DNA of 64,000 bases, taken from NCBI RefSeq assembly GCF_004332115.1, contig NZ_SJPA01000001.1:496001-560000 (forward strand). Reading direction: 5' to 3'. Both the position numbers and the translations under genes were made by a program. Source of the DNA: Chlorobium sp. N1. Lineage in GTDB: Bacteria > Bacteroidota > Chlorobiia > Chlorobiales > Chlorobiaceae. A model generated the notes under the pieces. It searched no databases. It had not been told where the DNA came from and saw only the letters and a program-made list of their open reading frames with translations. Each line of letters begins with the position of its first letter. Within the stretch, counting starts at the first letter, position 1. Of the stretch, positions 37,740-50,024 are shown one piece after another.

Positions 37740-37771
37740 TGCGTTTCAGGCTTCGGGGTGTTGCGTTTCAG
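37738..37771. repeat. 12-base direct repeat next to the sppA stop
   Basis: GTTGCGTTTCAG occurs at 37738-37749 and again at 37760-37771. The second copy overlaps the last codons and stop of sppA; the first overlaps the terminator right arm. Confidence 0.6.
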
Positions 37772-39570
37772 CGGATGACGATGTCGCAGGGCATCACCGT
37801 CAGCACTTCGAAAGCCCGATCGCCCCGCAGCATCGGGTAGAGAGCCGCGGGAAGCGGAGAAGCCCCCTGCATGAACCTGCGCGCGGCACGAGACGCCAGC
37901 TCTCCCTCCGCACGCGAAGCGATTCGGGAAAAATCGCCCTGCATGAGCAGCTCAAGCCAGCTCTTCTCGCTCGGGTAAGAAACGATCCCGGGGCGGCGGG
38001 TGCTGTCGATGCCGCCGAGCCGCCGGGCCTCCCGGAGCGCGTCGAACAACCCGCCCTCACGATCGACGAGGCCGACCTCGAGCGCCCTGCGTCCCGTCCA
38101 TACGCGTCCGCCGGCAAGCGAATCGACCCGGGCAGGATTCATCCTTCTCGAGCGGGCAACCTTCCCGACGAAGTCACGGTAGACCTCGCCGGAAGCCTCG
38201 ACGAACTTCCCGTAGGCCTCGCGGTCGAGAGGCTTGTAGATGGAGTTCGCATCGGCATTCCGGCCCCTCGTCACCACGTCGCGGCCGAGCCCGATCTTCT
38301 CGACGAGTCCGCTGATCTCGGGCTTGAGGGCATAGACGCCGATGGAACCGGTGATGGAGAGCGGTTCGGCATAGATCGACCGACCTGCAAGGGCGGCCAT
38401 GTAGCCCCCCGATGCCGCCACCCCGGACATGGAGACGACGAGGGGCTTCTTTACGGCAGCCGAGTCGAGCATCTCGAGCATCTCGGCGGAGGCCAGGGCG
38501 TCGCCGCCGGGACTGTCGATGCGCAGCACCATGGCCTTCACCCGACTGTCTGCGAGGGCCCCGCGGAGGGAGCTGCGCACCGCATCGACGTCCACGCCCG
38601 AACCCATCCCGAGCGCCTCCTCGCCCGCAGTGCGGACGATGGGGCCGGAGAGGGTGATGAGGGCGAGCCGCTCCTTCGTGTCGGACTTCACCGGCCACTC
38701 CATGGCCGAGCGGTAGCGGTCGGCATCGACGATAAAGCCGCTCTCCGCCTCAGGCTCCTTTCCGCTGAGGCGCCGTTCGAGGTCACGGCGGAGCCGCCAG
38801 GAAGAGGCAACCCCGTCGGCGAGCCCGCGGCGGACCGCCTCGCGTGAGGTCATGAGCGTCACGTCGTCGATGACGGAGCGGAGCGAATCGGGCTCGAGCC
38901 CGCGACGCTTTGAGACGTAGCCGATGTAGTCACGGTAGACCTCGTCGAGCAGCGCTCCGATCTCCTCGCGAGCCTCGGGGCTCGGACCGGTACGGACGAA
39001 CGGCTCGATGCCGCTCTTGTAGCGCTTCCACTGCGCAGCCTGGAACGAGACGCCGATCTTGCCGAGGGGGGTGGCATAGTAGAGGGTTTCGGCGCGAAGG
39101 CCGTCGAGCAGCATGAATCCCCCCTCCTCGACGACCACCGAATCGCATGCGGCGCCGAGCATGACGTCGCTGTCCTCCGGACTTCGCAGGAAGGCGACGA
39201 CCTTCCTACCGCCCTCACGCATCCGCTCGATCGCACTCCTGAGCTCGGCGACCTTCGAGGGCGTCGTGCGCACCCCTCCGATGTCGAGCAGGACCGTCTC
39301 GATCCTGGGATCGGCGGAGGCCTGCTCGAACATGAAGAGCAGTTCCTGCAGGGAGAGCGGCCCTTCCGCGCCGGCGAAAGGAAGCGACGACGACGGCGAG
39401 GCACGCTCCTCGAACGAGCCGGAAAGCGGCACCGAGAGCACGAACCGATCGGGCAGCGAACGGCCGCGATGGGAAAGCCAGAAGATGAGGACGAGGCCGA
39501 CGAGCGTCACGAGCAGCGTGAAGAGGCACCCCCGACGGAGGCAGCCGGATTTCTTTCGGATCGTTTTCAT
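37768..39570 (-). CDS. sppA: signal peptide peptidase SppA, long (67K) type
   Basis: SppA degrades cleaved signal peptides in the inner membrane. The 600-residue protein begins with basic residues and one helix (about 15-33). It is a tandem of two ClpP-like domains, as in the long form: the Lys of WKRYKSGIEPF near residue 185 and the Ser of SGVAASGGYMAAL near 387 are the expected catalytic dyad, one from each half. The first half also shows FLRSPEDSDVMLGAACDSVV. It is a single-gene unit on the minus strand, 21 bases downstream of an ATPase gene. Confidence 0.93.
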   Translation of the reverse strand: MKTIRKKSGCLRRGCLFTLLVTLVGLVLIFWLSHRGRSLPDRFVLSVPLSGSFEERASPSSSLPFAGAEGPLSLQELLFMFEQASADPRIETVLLDIGGVRTTPSKVAELRSAIERMREGGRKVVAFLRSPEDSDVMLGAACDSVVVEEGGFMLLDGLRAETLYYATPLGKIGVSFQAAQWKRYKSGIEPFVRTGPSPEAREEIGALLDEVYRDYIGYVSKRRGLEPDSLRSVIDDVTLMTSREAVRRGLADGVASSWRLRRDLERRLSGKEPEAESGFIVDADRYRSAMEWPVKSDTKERLALITLSGPIVRTAGEEALGMGSGVDVDAVRSSLRGALADSRVKAMVLRIDSPGGDALASAEMLEMLDSAAVKKPLVVSMSGVAASGGYMAALAGRSIYAEPLSITGSIGVYALKPEISGLVEKIGLGRDVVTRGRNADANSIYKPLDREAYGKFVEASGEVYRDFVGKVARSRRMNPARVDSLAGGRVWTGRRALEVGLVDREGGLFDALREARRLGGIDSTRRPGIVSYPSEKSWLELLMQGDFSRIASRAEGELASRAARRFMQGASPLPAALYPMLRGDRAFEVLTVMPCDIVIR

Positions 39571-39591
39571 GACAGGAATGTCGTTGGTTCG

Positions 39592-40578
39592 CTATGGATA
39601 GAGCAGACAGCTGACCTGGTGGGAACCGTCCCCTCCAAGCGGCTTCAGGGAAGGGGTTTTCATTGAACACTCCGGCATGGCCGAGGGGCAGCGGGGGTGG
39701 AAGGGACATCCCGAGGGAACGCTCATGGGACCGGGCTGGTCCCCGCCGAGGATGATGCGCTCGCGCTTGCGTCCGGGCTCGGGCGTCGGTATGGCCGAAA
39801 GGAGCGCCCTGGTATACGGGTGGGCGGGGTTGCAGTAGAGCTCCCGGGCGCCGGCGATCTCGACGATGCGGCCGAGATACATCACCGCGACCCGGTCGGA
39901 AATGTGCTCGACGACGGAGAGGTCGTGGGCGATGAAGAGGTAGGTCAGCCCCAGATCCCGCTGCAGGTCCATGAGCAGGTTGATGATCTGGGACTGGATG
40001 GAGACGTCGAGCGCCGAGACCGGCTCGTCGCAGATGATGAAACGGGGGTTGAGGGCCAGAGCCCGGGCGATGCCCACGCGCTGGCGCTGCCCGCCGGAGA
40101 ACTCGTGCGGATAGCGGTTCTCGTACTCCTGCGGCAGCCCTACCACGTCGAGAAGCTCCAGAATGCGACGACGGGCATCCTCCCCCCTGGCAAGGCCGTG
40201 CACCTGGAGGACCTCGAAAAGCATCTGGCCGACGCTCATGCGCGGGTTGAGGGAACCGAACGGATCCTGGAAGATCATCTGCATGCTGCGTCGCAGGCGG
40301 CGGAACTCGCCGGAGCCGAGAGAGGTGAGCTCGCGCCCCTCGAACTCGATCGAGCCGGTGAGGGCGCCGTCGCCGAGTCGCACGAGCGCCCGGCCGAGCG
40401 TGGTCTTGCCGCAACCGGACTCCCCGACGAGGCCGAGCGTCTCGCCTTCGCCGATCGAGAACGACACGCCGTCGACCACCCTGAGGGGGGCCGGCCGGCG
40501 GAACCCGCCGCCCTTCACACTGAAATCCACCCGCAGGTCACTGACCCGGAGCAGCTCCCGCTCTTCAGCCATCGCCAT
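39592..40578 (-). CDS. peptide ABC transporter ATP-binding protein (OppF/DppF-like)
   Basis: The 328-residue ATPase has Walker A GESGCGKTTL near residues 49-58, signature FSGGQRQRVGIARAL near 160-174 and Walker B FIICDEPVSALD. It ends with the oligopeptide-type C-terminal region containing GCPFHPRCPSAMPEC, a Cys cluster found in this subfamily. It likely serves the peptide transporter whose binding protein and permease are at 28.1-30.9 kb, or one outside the window. The only close genes are sppA and the divergent rsmI. Start ATG 40578 is preferred; TTG 40581 and ATG 40572 are near alternatives. Confidence 0.9.
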   Translation of the reverse strand: MAMAEERELLRVSDLRVDFSVKGGGFRRPAPLRVVDGVSFSIGEGETLGLVGESGCGKTTLGRALVRLGDGALTGSIEFEGRELTSLGSGEFRRLRRSMQMIFQDPFGSLNPRMSVGQMLFEVLQVHGLARGEDARRRILELLDVVGLPQEYENRYPHEFSGGQRQRVGIARALALNPRFIICDEPVSALDVSIQSQIINLLMDLQRDLGLTYLFIAHDLSVVEHISDRVAVMYLGRIVEIAGARELYCNPAHPYTRALLSAIPTPEPGRKRERIILGGDQPGPMSVPSGCPFHPRCPSAMPECSMKTPSLKPLGGDGSHQVSCLLYP

Positions 40579-40680
40579 CAAGCATGTTTTTTCGAAGTAC
40601 CCTTTCTGTTATTTTGACTATATACTAAAAGCATTCTGAAACTACCACAACAAAGCCCTTCCCCCGGGATCATCCTGCCC

Positions 40681-41418
40681 TTGAGCACCCAAACGCACCA
40701 CAGCGGCACCCTTTTCGTCGTCGCCACCCCGCTCGGCAACCTTGGTGACATCACCCTGAGGGCGGTGGAAATCCTGCGCGAAGCCGGCGCCGTCGCCTGC
40801 GAGGACACCCGCCGCACATCCATCCTGCTCAAGCACCTCGGCATCGAGGGAAAGAAGCTCCTCAGCTACCACAGCCACAACGAGGCCCAGGCCATCAACC
40901 GTGTCGCCGCGCTGCTCGAGGAGGGCGTCCAGGTCGCCCTCGTCACCGATGCCGGCACCCCGGTCATCAGCGACCCCGGCTACGGGATGCTGCGCGCACT
41001 CCACGAACGGGGCATCGCAGCCATCCCGGTCCCCGGCCCCTCGGCCCTGACGGCGGTCCTCTCGGTCTGTCCGCTGCCCTCGAGCAGCTTTTATTTCGCG
41101 GGGTTCCTGCCGCACAAGAAGGGGCGCAAGAGCCGGCTCGAGCAACTGGCGGCGATGGATGCGACCTTCGTGCTCTACGAATCGCCCTTCCGCATCCACA
41201 AGCTGCTCGACGAACTCGAGGCCCTCATCCCCGATGCCGAGGTGTTCATCGGCCGGGAGATGACCAAGATGCACGAGGAGTACCTCTGCGGCACGATCCC
41301 GGAAATGCGCAGGGCGCTCAACGAATCGAAGACGAGGGGAGAGTTCGTCGTGGCCGTCCACCCGCCCGAAAGGAAGAAGAACCCTAAAAAGACAGACCGA
41401 TATGCAGACCATCACTGA
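40681..41418 (+). CDS. rsmI: 16S rRNA (cytidine-2'-O-)-methyltransferase RsmI
   Basis: RsmI methylates the ribose of C1402 in 16S rRNA. The 245-residue protein has [40 protein letters not shown] and [12 protein letters not shown], the tetrapyrrole-methylase fold with RsmI marks. The start appears to be TTG 40681, since no ATG or GTG lies upstream of this conserved N-terminus. CTG 40636 and ATT 40633 are the only other candidates in frame. It overlaps the start of panC by 17 bases, pointing to coupled translation. Confidence 0.92.
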   Translation: MSTQTHHSGTLFVVATPLGNLGDITLRAVEILREAGAVACEDTRRTSILLKHLGIEGKKLLSYHSHNEAQAINRVAALLEEGVQVALVTDAGTPVISDPGYGMLRALHERGIAAIPVPGPSALTAVLSVCPLPSSSFYFAGFLPHKKGRKSRLEQLAAMDATFVLYESPFRIHKLLDELEALIPDAEVFIGREMTKMHEEYLCGTIPEMRRALNESKTRGEFVVAVHPPERKKNPKKTDRYADHH

Positions 41419-42253
41419 CCCCGCCGAAATGCAGGCCATCGCAGGGAAGCTCCGCACGGGACGGCAGCTCGTCGGCGTGGTGATGACGATGGGCGCCCTG
41501 CACGAGGGGCATCTCAGCCTGGTGAAGCTCGCCCGCCAGCAGGCCGGTACCGTCATCATGACCCTCTTCGTCAACCCGTCGCAGTTCGGCGAGGGAGAGG
41601 ATTTCCAGCGCTACCCCCGCCCGTTCGAGAAGGACGAGGCGCTGGCCCGCTCGGCCGGCGTCGACTACCTCTTCGCCCCCGCGCCGGAGGCGATGTACCC
41701 CGAAGGGTTCCGGACCACGGTCAGCTGCCGCGGCATCACCGAACGCTTCGAAGGGGAGCTCCGCCCCGGCCACTTCGACGGAGTGGCCACCGTCGTCTCG
41801 AAGCTCCTGAACATCACCCGGCCGCACGTGGCGGTCTTCGGAGAAAAGGATGCCCAGCAGCTCGCCCTCATCCGGCGCTTCACGCGCGACCTCCAGATGG
41901 ACGTCGAGATCCTGGCGGCACCGACCGTGCGCGAGGAGGACGGCCTGGCCGTCAGCTCCCGCAACATCTACCTCTCCGGCGAAGAGCGGCAGAAAGCTCC
42001 CGTCATCCGCCGCGCCATCCTGCACGCGGGAGGCATGGTCGAAGCCGGGGAGCGGAGCCTCACGGCCGCTGCAGCCGAAGCAGGGCGGATGATCACCGAA
42101 TCAACCGGATTCGGGCTCGACTACGCGGCTTTCGTCGACGAGGAGACGTTCGAACCTGCCGAAAAGGCCGTGGAAGGACGTGAGTACCGCCTGCTCGTCG
42201 CCGTGCGCGCAACCGGCGTCCGGCTCATCGACAACGAGAAATTCCGCGCATGA
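41402..42253 (+). CDS. panC: pantothenate synthetase
   Basis: PanC joins pantoate and beta-alanine with ATP, the last step to pantothenate and so to coenzyme A. The 283-residue protein has [12 protein letters not shown] near residues 30-41, the HxGH nucleotide site, [32 protein letters not shown] and SSRNIYL with the KMSKS-like loop after it. All are standard. It starts within the last codons of rsmI. panB and panD are not in the window. A weak GC hairpin follows before the pnp promoter region. Confidence 0.96.
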   Translation: MQTITDPAEMQAIAGKLRTGRQLVGVVMTMGALHEGHLSLVKLARQQAGTVIMTLFVNPSQFGEGEDFQRYPRPFEKDEALARSAGVDYLFAPAPEAMYPEGFRTTVSCRGITERFEGELRPGHFDGVATVVSKLLNITRPHVAVFGEKDAQQLALIRRFTRDLQMDVEILAAPTVREEDGLAVSSRNIYLSGEERQKAPVIRRAILHAGGMVEAGERSLTAAAAEAGRMITESTGFGLDYAAFVDEETFEPAEKAVEGREYRLLVAVRATGVRLIDNEKFRA

Positions 42254-42401
42254 GGGAACCCCGCGGCAGATGCCGCAAACAACTTTTTTATAGTATATTC
42301 AAAGACAGGCTTCAATACCGCCCCCATGCAGGCGGAAAGCCGGCGGCCGCGCAAGCACCGGGCCGCACACCGTTTTCCCATCACCAATCCAAGCGAGTTT
42401 T

Positions 42402-44588
42402 ATGATTATCACGAAAGAAATTGATCTCGGCCTCGGCAAAACGATCTCGATCGAAACCGGCAGGATGGCCAAGCAGGCCGACGGCGCCACCGTGGTCCGT
42501 ATGGGCGACACCATGGTCATCGCCACCGTCGTCTCCAGCAGGAAGGCCCCTTCGGTCAACCAGGACTTCTTCCCGCTCCAGGTTGAATACCGCGAGAAAT
42601 ACTATGCCGCAGGCAAGTTCCCCGGAGGGTTCTTCAAGCGTGAAGCCCGCCCCTCGGAAAAGGAGATCCTTTCGGCCCGCCTCATCGACCGCGCTCTGCG
42701 TCCCCTCTTCCCGGACGGCTACTACCATGAGACCCAGGTCATCATCAACGTCATCTCCAGCGACCAGCAGAACGACGCCGACGTGCTCGGCGGCCTGGCG
42801 GCATCGGCGGCCATCATGGTCTCCGACATCCCCTTCGCCAACGCCATGTCGGAAGTCCGCGTCGGCCGCTCCGGCGGCATGTTCGTCATCAACCCGACCA
42901 TCGACGAGCTCGAGAACAGCGACCTGGACATCTCGATCGGCGGAACGGCCGACACCATCTGCATGCTCGAGGGCGAGATGCAGGAGATCTCCGAAGCCGA
43001 GATGCTCGAAGCCATCAAGTTCGGCCACGAGGCGATCAAGAAGCTCTGCCGTCTGCAGGACGAGCTTGCCGCCGCGGTCGCAAAGCCCAAGCGCCCCTTC
43101 ACCCCGCTGCAGGTCCCTTCGGAACTCACCGGGTTCGTCAAGAACGCCTGCGAAAGCCGCCTGAAAGAGCTCGCCTACAAGCCGCTCGCAAAGGAGGAGC
43201 GCGCCGATGAGACCAAGGCGATCTACGGCGAGACCGTCCAGCAGACGATCGAGCACTTCAGCGCCGCGCTCACGGCCGAAGAGCTGGCCGCCGACAGCTC
43301 GAAGGCACTCTGCCTGAACGAGCACATCATCGAGGAGGAGATCCACTCGATCGAGAAGAAGGTCATGCGCCGCATGATCCTCGACGACGGCAAGCGCCTC
43401 GACGGCAGGAACCTCGAGCAGGTGCGTCCCATCACGATCGACCTCGGCGTCCTGCCGCGCGCACACGGCTCGGCACTCTTCACCCGCGGCGAGACCCAGG
43501 CGCTCGTCGCCGTCACGCTCGGCACCAAGAAGGACGCGCAGTCGGTCGACACGCTGACGAACAACAACGACAAGCGCTTCATGCTCCACTACAACTTCCC
43601 GCCCTTCTCGGTCGGCGAGGTCGGCAGGCTCGGTTCCACCGGACGTCGCGAGATCGGCCACGGCAACCTTGCCGAGCGCGCCATCAGGATGGTCGCCCCC
43701 GGCGAGCAGGAGTTCCCCTACACCGTCCGCATCGTCTCGGAGATCCTCGAGTCGAACGGATCCTCGTCGATGGCCTCGGTCTGCGGCGGCACCCTCGCCC
43801 TCATGGACGGCGGCGTCCCGCTGAAGAAGCCCGTTTCGGGCATCGCCATGGGCCTCATCAAGGACGGCGAGGAGTACGCGGTCCTCTCCGACATCCTCGG
43901 CAACGAGGACCATCTCGGCGACATGGACTTCAAGGTGACCGGCACCCGTGAGGGCATCACGGCCTGCCAGATGGACATCAAGATCGACGGGCTGGACTAC
44001 CACATCCTCGAGAACGCCCTGGCCCAGGCAAAGCGCGGCCGCTTCCACATCCTCGACAAGATGGAGGAGGCCATCCCGACGGCACGCGAGGAGCTCGCGA
44101 CATACGCCCCGCGCCTCACCTCGATCCAGGTCCCGGTGGAATCCATCGGCCTCATCATCGGCAAGGGCGGCGAGACCATCCGCAGCATCACCGAGGAGAC
44201 CGGCGCGGAGATCAACATCGACGACGACGGCACGGTCACCATCGCCTGCTCGAACAACGACGGCACCAAGGCCGCCGTCGAGATCATCAAGGCGCTCATC
44301 GCCAAGCCCGAGGTCGGCACCATCTACGTCGGCAAAGTCCGCGACGTGCGCGACGAGCTCGGCGCCTTCGTCGAGTTCATCCCCAAGACCGACGGCCTCG
44401 TGCACATCTCCGAGATCTCCAAGGAGCGGGTCGCGAAAGTCAGCGACCACCTGAAGGTCGGGGACCGCATCAAGGTCAAGCTCGTCGACATCCGCAAGGA
44501 TCCCAGGACCGGCAAGACCCGCTTCGCCCTCTCGATGAAGGCGGTCGAGGACGAGCCCGTGACCGAAGGCGCCGGCGAGAACAGCTGA
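42402..44588 (+). CDS. pnp: polyribonucleotide nucleotidyltransferase
   Basis: PNPase degrades RNA from the 3' end with phosphate and is a core of RNA decay. The 728-residue protein has two RNase PH-like domains (about 1-200 and 310-540) with a helical linker. A KH domain follows near 550-610 ([18 protein letters not shown]), then an S1 domain near 620-695 ([21 protein letters not shown]). All parts are intact. A 148-base leader with a TATATT box (42294-42299) precedes it; I see no obvious autoregulatory hairpin near the start beyond the weak GCGGC/GCCGC stem at 42263-42276. Confidence 0.97.
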   Translation: MIITKEIDLGLGKTISIETGRMAKQADGATVVRMGDTMVIATVVSSRKAPSVNQDFFPLQVEYREKYYAAGKFPGGFFKREARPSEKEILSARLIDRALRPLFPDGYYHETQVIINVISSDQQNDADVLGGLAASAAIMVSDIPFANAMSEVRVGRSGGMFVINPTIDELENSDLDISIGGTADTICMLEGEMQEISEAEMLEAIKFGHEAIKKLCRLQDELAAAVAKPKRPFTPLQVPSELTGFVKNACESRLKELAYKPLAKEERADETKAIYGETVQQTIEHFSAALTAEELAADSSKALCLNEHIIEEEIHSIEKKVMRRMILDDGKRLDGRNLEQVRPITIDLGVLPRAHGSALFTRGETQALVAVTLGTKKDAQSVDTLTNNNDKRFMLHYNFPPFSVGEVGRLGSTGRREIGHGNLAERAIRMVAPGEQEFPYTVRIVSEILESNGSSSMASVCGGTLALMDGGVPLKKPVSGIAMGLIKDGEEYAVLSDILGNEDHLGDMDFKVTGTREGITACQMDIKIDGLDYHILENALAQAKRGRFHILDKMEEAIPTAREELATYAPRLTSIQVPVESIGLIIGKGGETIRSITEETGAEINIDDDGTVTIACSNNDGTKAAVEIIKALIAKPEVGTIYVGKVRDVRDELGAFVEFIPKTDGLVHISEISKERVAKVSDHLKVGDRIKVKLVDIRKDPRTGKTRFALSMKAVEDEPVTEGAGENS

Positions 44589-44606
44589 GCACACTGAACG
44601 AGAAGA

Positions 44607-44637
44607 AGCAGTGCAGGAACCCTGCACTGCTTTTTTT
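44607..44637 (+). terminator. terminator after pnp
   Basis: AGCAGTGCAGG (44607-44617) and CCTGCACTGCT (44621-44631) form a perfect stem with an AAC loop and a seven-T run. Confidence 0.95.
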
Positions 44638-44696
44638 ATTCCCGAAACCGACAACCAAACCCAACCAGGCCGGAGCAGGAGCACGGCAGACACACG

Positions 44697-47117
44697 ATGA
44701 AGTACGATTTTCCTCAGATTGAGAAGAAATGGCAGGCCTACTGGCAGGAACACGCAACGTTCCGGGCCGAGGAGGGCCACCAGAAGCCCAAATACTACGT
44801 CCTCGACATGTTCCCCTACCCGAGCGGCACGGGACTGCACGTCGGGCACCTCGAAGGCTACACCGCATCCGACATCGTCGCCCGCTACCGCCGCAGCCGC
44901 GGCCATAACGTGCTCCACCCGATGGGATGGGACGCCTTCGGCCTCCCCGCCGAGCAGTTCGCCATCCGTACCGGCACCCACCCGCGCCTGACGACCGAGA
45001 AGAACGTCTCGAGCTTCCGCCAGACCCTCCAGTCGATGGGCTTCTCGTATGACTGGACGCGGGAGATCAACACCACCGACCCCGACTACTTCCGCTGGAC
45101 CCAGTGGATCTTCCTCAAGCTCTACGAAATGGGGCTCGCCTACCAGTCAGAGGTCGACGTCAACTGGTGCGTCGAACTCCGCGCGGTGCTCGCCAACGAG
45201 GAGGTCGAGGAGAAGGTGGCCGAAGGGCTCACCGTCGTGCGCCGGCCGCTGCGCCAGTGGGTGCTGAAAATCACCGCCTACGCCGAGCGGCTGCTCGAGG
45301 ACCTCGAGGGGCTCGACTGGCCGGAGAACGTCAAGCAGATGCAGCGCAACTGGATCGGCCGTTCGGAAGGCGTGGAGGTCGATTTCGAGCTCCGCTGCCA
45401 CCGCAGGATGCTGCGCGTCTACACCACCCGGCCGGACACGCTCTTCGGCGCGACCTACCTTGTCATCTCGCCGGAGCACCCCATGGCCGAGAAGCTCGCC
45501 ACGGCGCAGCAGCTGGTCGAGGTGAAGCGCTACATCGCCGAGGCCAGGCTCAAGACCGAGCTCGAGCGCACCGGCCTGCAGAAGGAGAAGACCGGCGTCT
45601 TCACCGGATCCTACGCCATCAACCCCGTCAACAACGAGCCGCTGCCCGTCTGGATCTCCGACTTCGTGCTCACCAGCTACGGCACCGGTGCGATCATGTC
45701 GGTCCCCGCGCACGACAGCCGCGACTGGGAGTTCGCCAAGAAGTTCGGCCTCCCGATCCGCGAGGTGGTCAAAAGCCCGCACGACGTCCTGGAGGAGGTC
45801 TACGAGGGCAAGGACAGCACCGCCGTCAACTCAAGCAACGATGAAATCAGCCTCGACGGGCTCCGCTTCCCGGAAGCCTTCGAACGGATGGCCTCATGGC
45901 TCGAGTCCAGGAAACTCGGCGAGCGCAAGGTCAACTACCGCCTGCGCGACTGGATCTTCAGCCGCCAGCGCTACTGGGGCGAGCCGATCCCGATCAAGCA
46001 TTACGAAGACGGCTCGATCGAAGCCGAAACGGAGCTGCCGCTCTGCCTTCCGGAAGTGGAGGCCTACCAGCCCACCGAAACGGGCGAGTCGCCCCTGGCC
46101 AACATCGAAGAGTGGCTCTTCGGCCATGACGAACACGGCAGGTTCCGCCGCGAGACCAACACCATGCCACAGTGGGCCGGCAGCTGCTGGTACTACCTGC
46201 GCTTCATCGACCCCCGGAACCGCGAAAAGCTCGTCGACCCCGGTGAGGAGCAGTACTGGATGAACGTCGACCTTTACATCGGAGGCGCAGAGCACGCCGT
46301 CCTGCACCTGCTCTACGCCCGCTTCTGGCACAAGGTGCTCTTCGACCTCGGGGTGGTCAGCACCAAAGAGCCGTTCCAGAAGCTCTTCAACCAGGGCATG
46401 ATCCTCGGCGAGGACAACGAGAAGATGTCGAAGTCGAGAGGCAACGTCATCCCGGCCGACCATGTGCTCCACAAGTACGGCGCCGACGCCGTCCGCCTCT
46501 ACGAAATGTTCCTCGGTCCCCTCGAGCAGGTCAAGCCCTGGAACACCAACGGCATCGAGGGCGTGAGCCGCTTCCTCGGCCGCGTCTGGCGCCTGGTCCA
46601 CCCCGACATCGACGGCCCGGCCGTTGCACCCGGGGAGGAAGCGATGCCCGACGAGCTCCTGCGCCGCATGCACAAGACCGTCAGGAAGGTCCGCCTGGAT
46701 ACCGAGAACCTGAAGTTCAACACCGCCATCGCCGAGATGATGGTCTTCGTCAACGAGCTGCACAGGACGGGCTGCCGCAGCAGGCAGGCGATCGAGACCC
46801 TCGTGCTGATGCTCGCCCCCTACGCGCCGCACATCGCAGAAGAACTCTGGGAAGGGCTCGGCCATGCCGGCTCGATCGCCCGCGTCCCCTTCCCCGACTT
46901 CGACCCGGCCCTTGCCGTGGACGACGTGCTGACCATCGCCGTCCAGGTCAACGGAAAGCTCAGGGGAACCTTCCAGTGCGCCGCCGGCACGCCGAAGGAG
47001 GAGATGCTCGAATCGGCCAGGGCGGTCGAGTCCGTCCGGAAGTTCCTCGAAGGCGCGACGATCATGAAAGAAATCGTCGTCCCCGCCAAACTCGTAAACT
47101 TTGCCGTAAAAGGGTGA
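44697..47117 (+). CDS. leuS: leucyl-tRNA synthetase
   Basis: The class I synthetase charges tRNA-Leu. The 806-residue protein has the HIGH-type site [11 protein letters not shown] near residue 45-51 and the KMSKS site near 576 ([10 protein letters not shown]). The editing domain is complete: the Thr/Arg-rich [14 protein letters not shown] and the [19 protein letters not shown] loop, with the Asp that anchors mischarged amino acids, are both present. The C-terminal anticodon-binding part and small tail domain are normal. The overall length is typical of bacterial LeuS. Confidence 0.97.
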   Translation: MKYDFPQIEKKWQAYWQEHATFRAEEGHQKPKYYVLDMFPYPSGTGLHVGHLEGYTASDIVARYRRSRGHNVLHPMGWDAFGLPAEQFAIRTGTHPRLTTEKNVSSFRQTLQSMGFSYDWTREINTTDPDYFRWTQWIFLKLYEMGLAYQSEVDVNWCVELRAVLANEEVEEKVAEGLTVVRRPLRQWVLKITAYAERLLEDLEGLDWPENVKQMQRNWIGRSEGVEVDFELRCHRRMLRVYTTRPDTLFGATYLVISPEHPMAEKLATAQQLVEVKRYIAEARLKTELERTGLQKEKTGVFTGSYAINPVNNEPLPVWISDFVLTSYGTGAIMSVPAHDSRDWEFAKKFGLPIREVVKSPHDVLEEVYEGKDSTAVNSSNDEISLDGLRFPEAFERMASWLESRKLGERKVNYRLRDWIFSRQRYWGEPIPIKHYEDGSIEAETELPLCLPEVEAYQPTETGESPLANIEEWLFGHDEHGRFRRETNTMPQWAGSCWYYLRFIDPRNREKLVDPGEEQYWMNVDLYIGGAEHAVLHLLYARFWHKVLFDLGVVSTKEPFQKLFNQGMILGEDNEKMSKSRGNVIPADHVLHKYGADAVRLYEMFLGPLEQVKPWNTNGIEGVSRFLGRVWRLVHPDIDGPAVAPGEEAMPDELLRRMHKTVRKVRLDTENLKFNTAIAEMMVFVNELHRTGCRSRQAIETLVLMLAPYAPHIAEELWEGLGHAGSIARVPFPDFDPALAVDDVLTIAVQVNGKLRGTFQCAAGTPKEEMLESARAVESVRKFLEGATIMKEIVVPAKLVNFAVKG

Positions 47118-47126
47118 GATCAATCC

Positions 47127-47176
47127 GGCAACATCACCGGTATTGCACTACCGGTGATTGCCAGTAATATTTTTTT
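47127..47176 (+). terminator. probable terminator after leuS
   Basis: ATCACCGGTA (47133-47142) and TACCGGTGAT (47149-47158) pair exactly around TTGCAC. GGCA/TGCC extends the stem past a two-base bulge, and a T run follows about eight bases later. Confidence 0.6.
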
Positions 47177-47270
47177 TATGTAAAATTCTTTTTCGATCCG
47201 CCATAACGTTTGCCAGGCGGCCGAAGGCCGCACAAGGGACTTTTTTTCAACACCTTTAAAATCGGGATCA

Positions 47271-49277
<2,007 letters not shown>

Positions 49278-49307
49278 TCCTCTCCCCTTTCCGCATCATG
49301 CAGAACG

Positions 49308-49336
49308 AGAAAAGCCCGGCGATCCCGGGCTTTTCT
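49308..49336. terminator. bidirectional terminator between acs and tspO
   Basis: AGAAAAGCCCGG (49308-49319) and CCGGGCTTTTCT (49325-49336) form a perfect 12-pair stem with a five-base loop between converging genes. Confidence 0.92.
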
Positions 49337-49364
49337 TCGTTATGGCCACATCGGAAAGAGAGAA

Positions 49365-49847
49365 TCAGTTCAGCTGCCAGATGGTGAAGTTGAGATAGGA
49401 GGCGAAGCTCACCCAGAGGAGGTACGGCACGAGCAGCCAGGAGGCGAGCGGAGAAATGAAGCGGAACTGCACCATGGTGGAGACGATCATCAGCCAGAGC
49501 AGCACGATGACGAAGAGGGCCAGCTGCGGGGAGTGCAGGCCGAAGAAGGAGGCCGACCAGGCGAGGTTCAGGAGCAGCTGCAGGAGGAAGACCGACACTG
49601 CGGCCCACGGCACCCTGCCGCCGGGCGCGCCTTTCGTGAGCACCAGCGAGAACGAGATCGCCATCATGAGAAAAAGCAGGCTCCAGACCGGAGGGAAGAG
49701 CCAGTCGGGCGGGTTCCAGGAGGGGCGCTGGAGGATCTGGTAGTACCACTCCGAACCGGGAACGGGAGTGAAGAGGCTTCCCAGGTAGGCGAACAGGAAA
49801 CAGAGAGCGAGGCTTCCTGCCGTGTAAAGCGGATTGAGCTGTTTCAT
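49365..49847 (-). CDS. tspO: TspO/MBR family tryptophan-rich sensory protein
   Basis: TspO proteins bind porphyrins in the outer membrane or cell envelope and affect pigment gene control in phototrophs. The 160-residue protein has five hydrophobic helices, with PSWNPPDWLFPPVWSLLF near residues 43-60 and NLAWSASFFGLHSPQLAL in the middle, both family hallmarks. ATG 49847 fits the family length; an upstream in-frame start would add 21 residues without similarity. It is divergent from the inositol-phosphatase-like gene. A link to bacteriochlorophyll metabolism is inference. Confidence 0.92.
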   Translation of the reverse strand: MKQLNPLYTAGSLALCFLFAYLGSLFTPVPGSEWYYQILQRPSWNPPDWLFPPVWSLLFLMMAISFSLVLTKGAPGGRVPWAAVSVFLLQLLLNLAWSASFFGLHSPQLALFVIVLLWLMIVSTMVQFRFISPLASWLLVPYLLWVSFASYLNFTIWQLN

Positions 49848-50024
49848 CGAAGGTGGGGTAAGCGGGTTAAGGGTAAGAAAAACTGCACTGTATCGTACAA
49901 CAACATACACAGAGGGGGGAATAATTCCGCACTTCCGAATCGCCCGGCCGGCAGTCGGTGAACTTTTCGGGCCGAAGTGCTTATATTGGCCGGCAGAGCC
50001 GCATCAACCATAGTCCCAACCGCC

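Noticed and set aside
42381-44981. 866-codon open frame opposite pnp and the leuS start
   Set aside because: It lies opposite pnp, whose domains are all intact, and its Asp/Gly/Val-rich product follows from GC-rich codon bias on the other strand. No family motif and no ribosome site.
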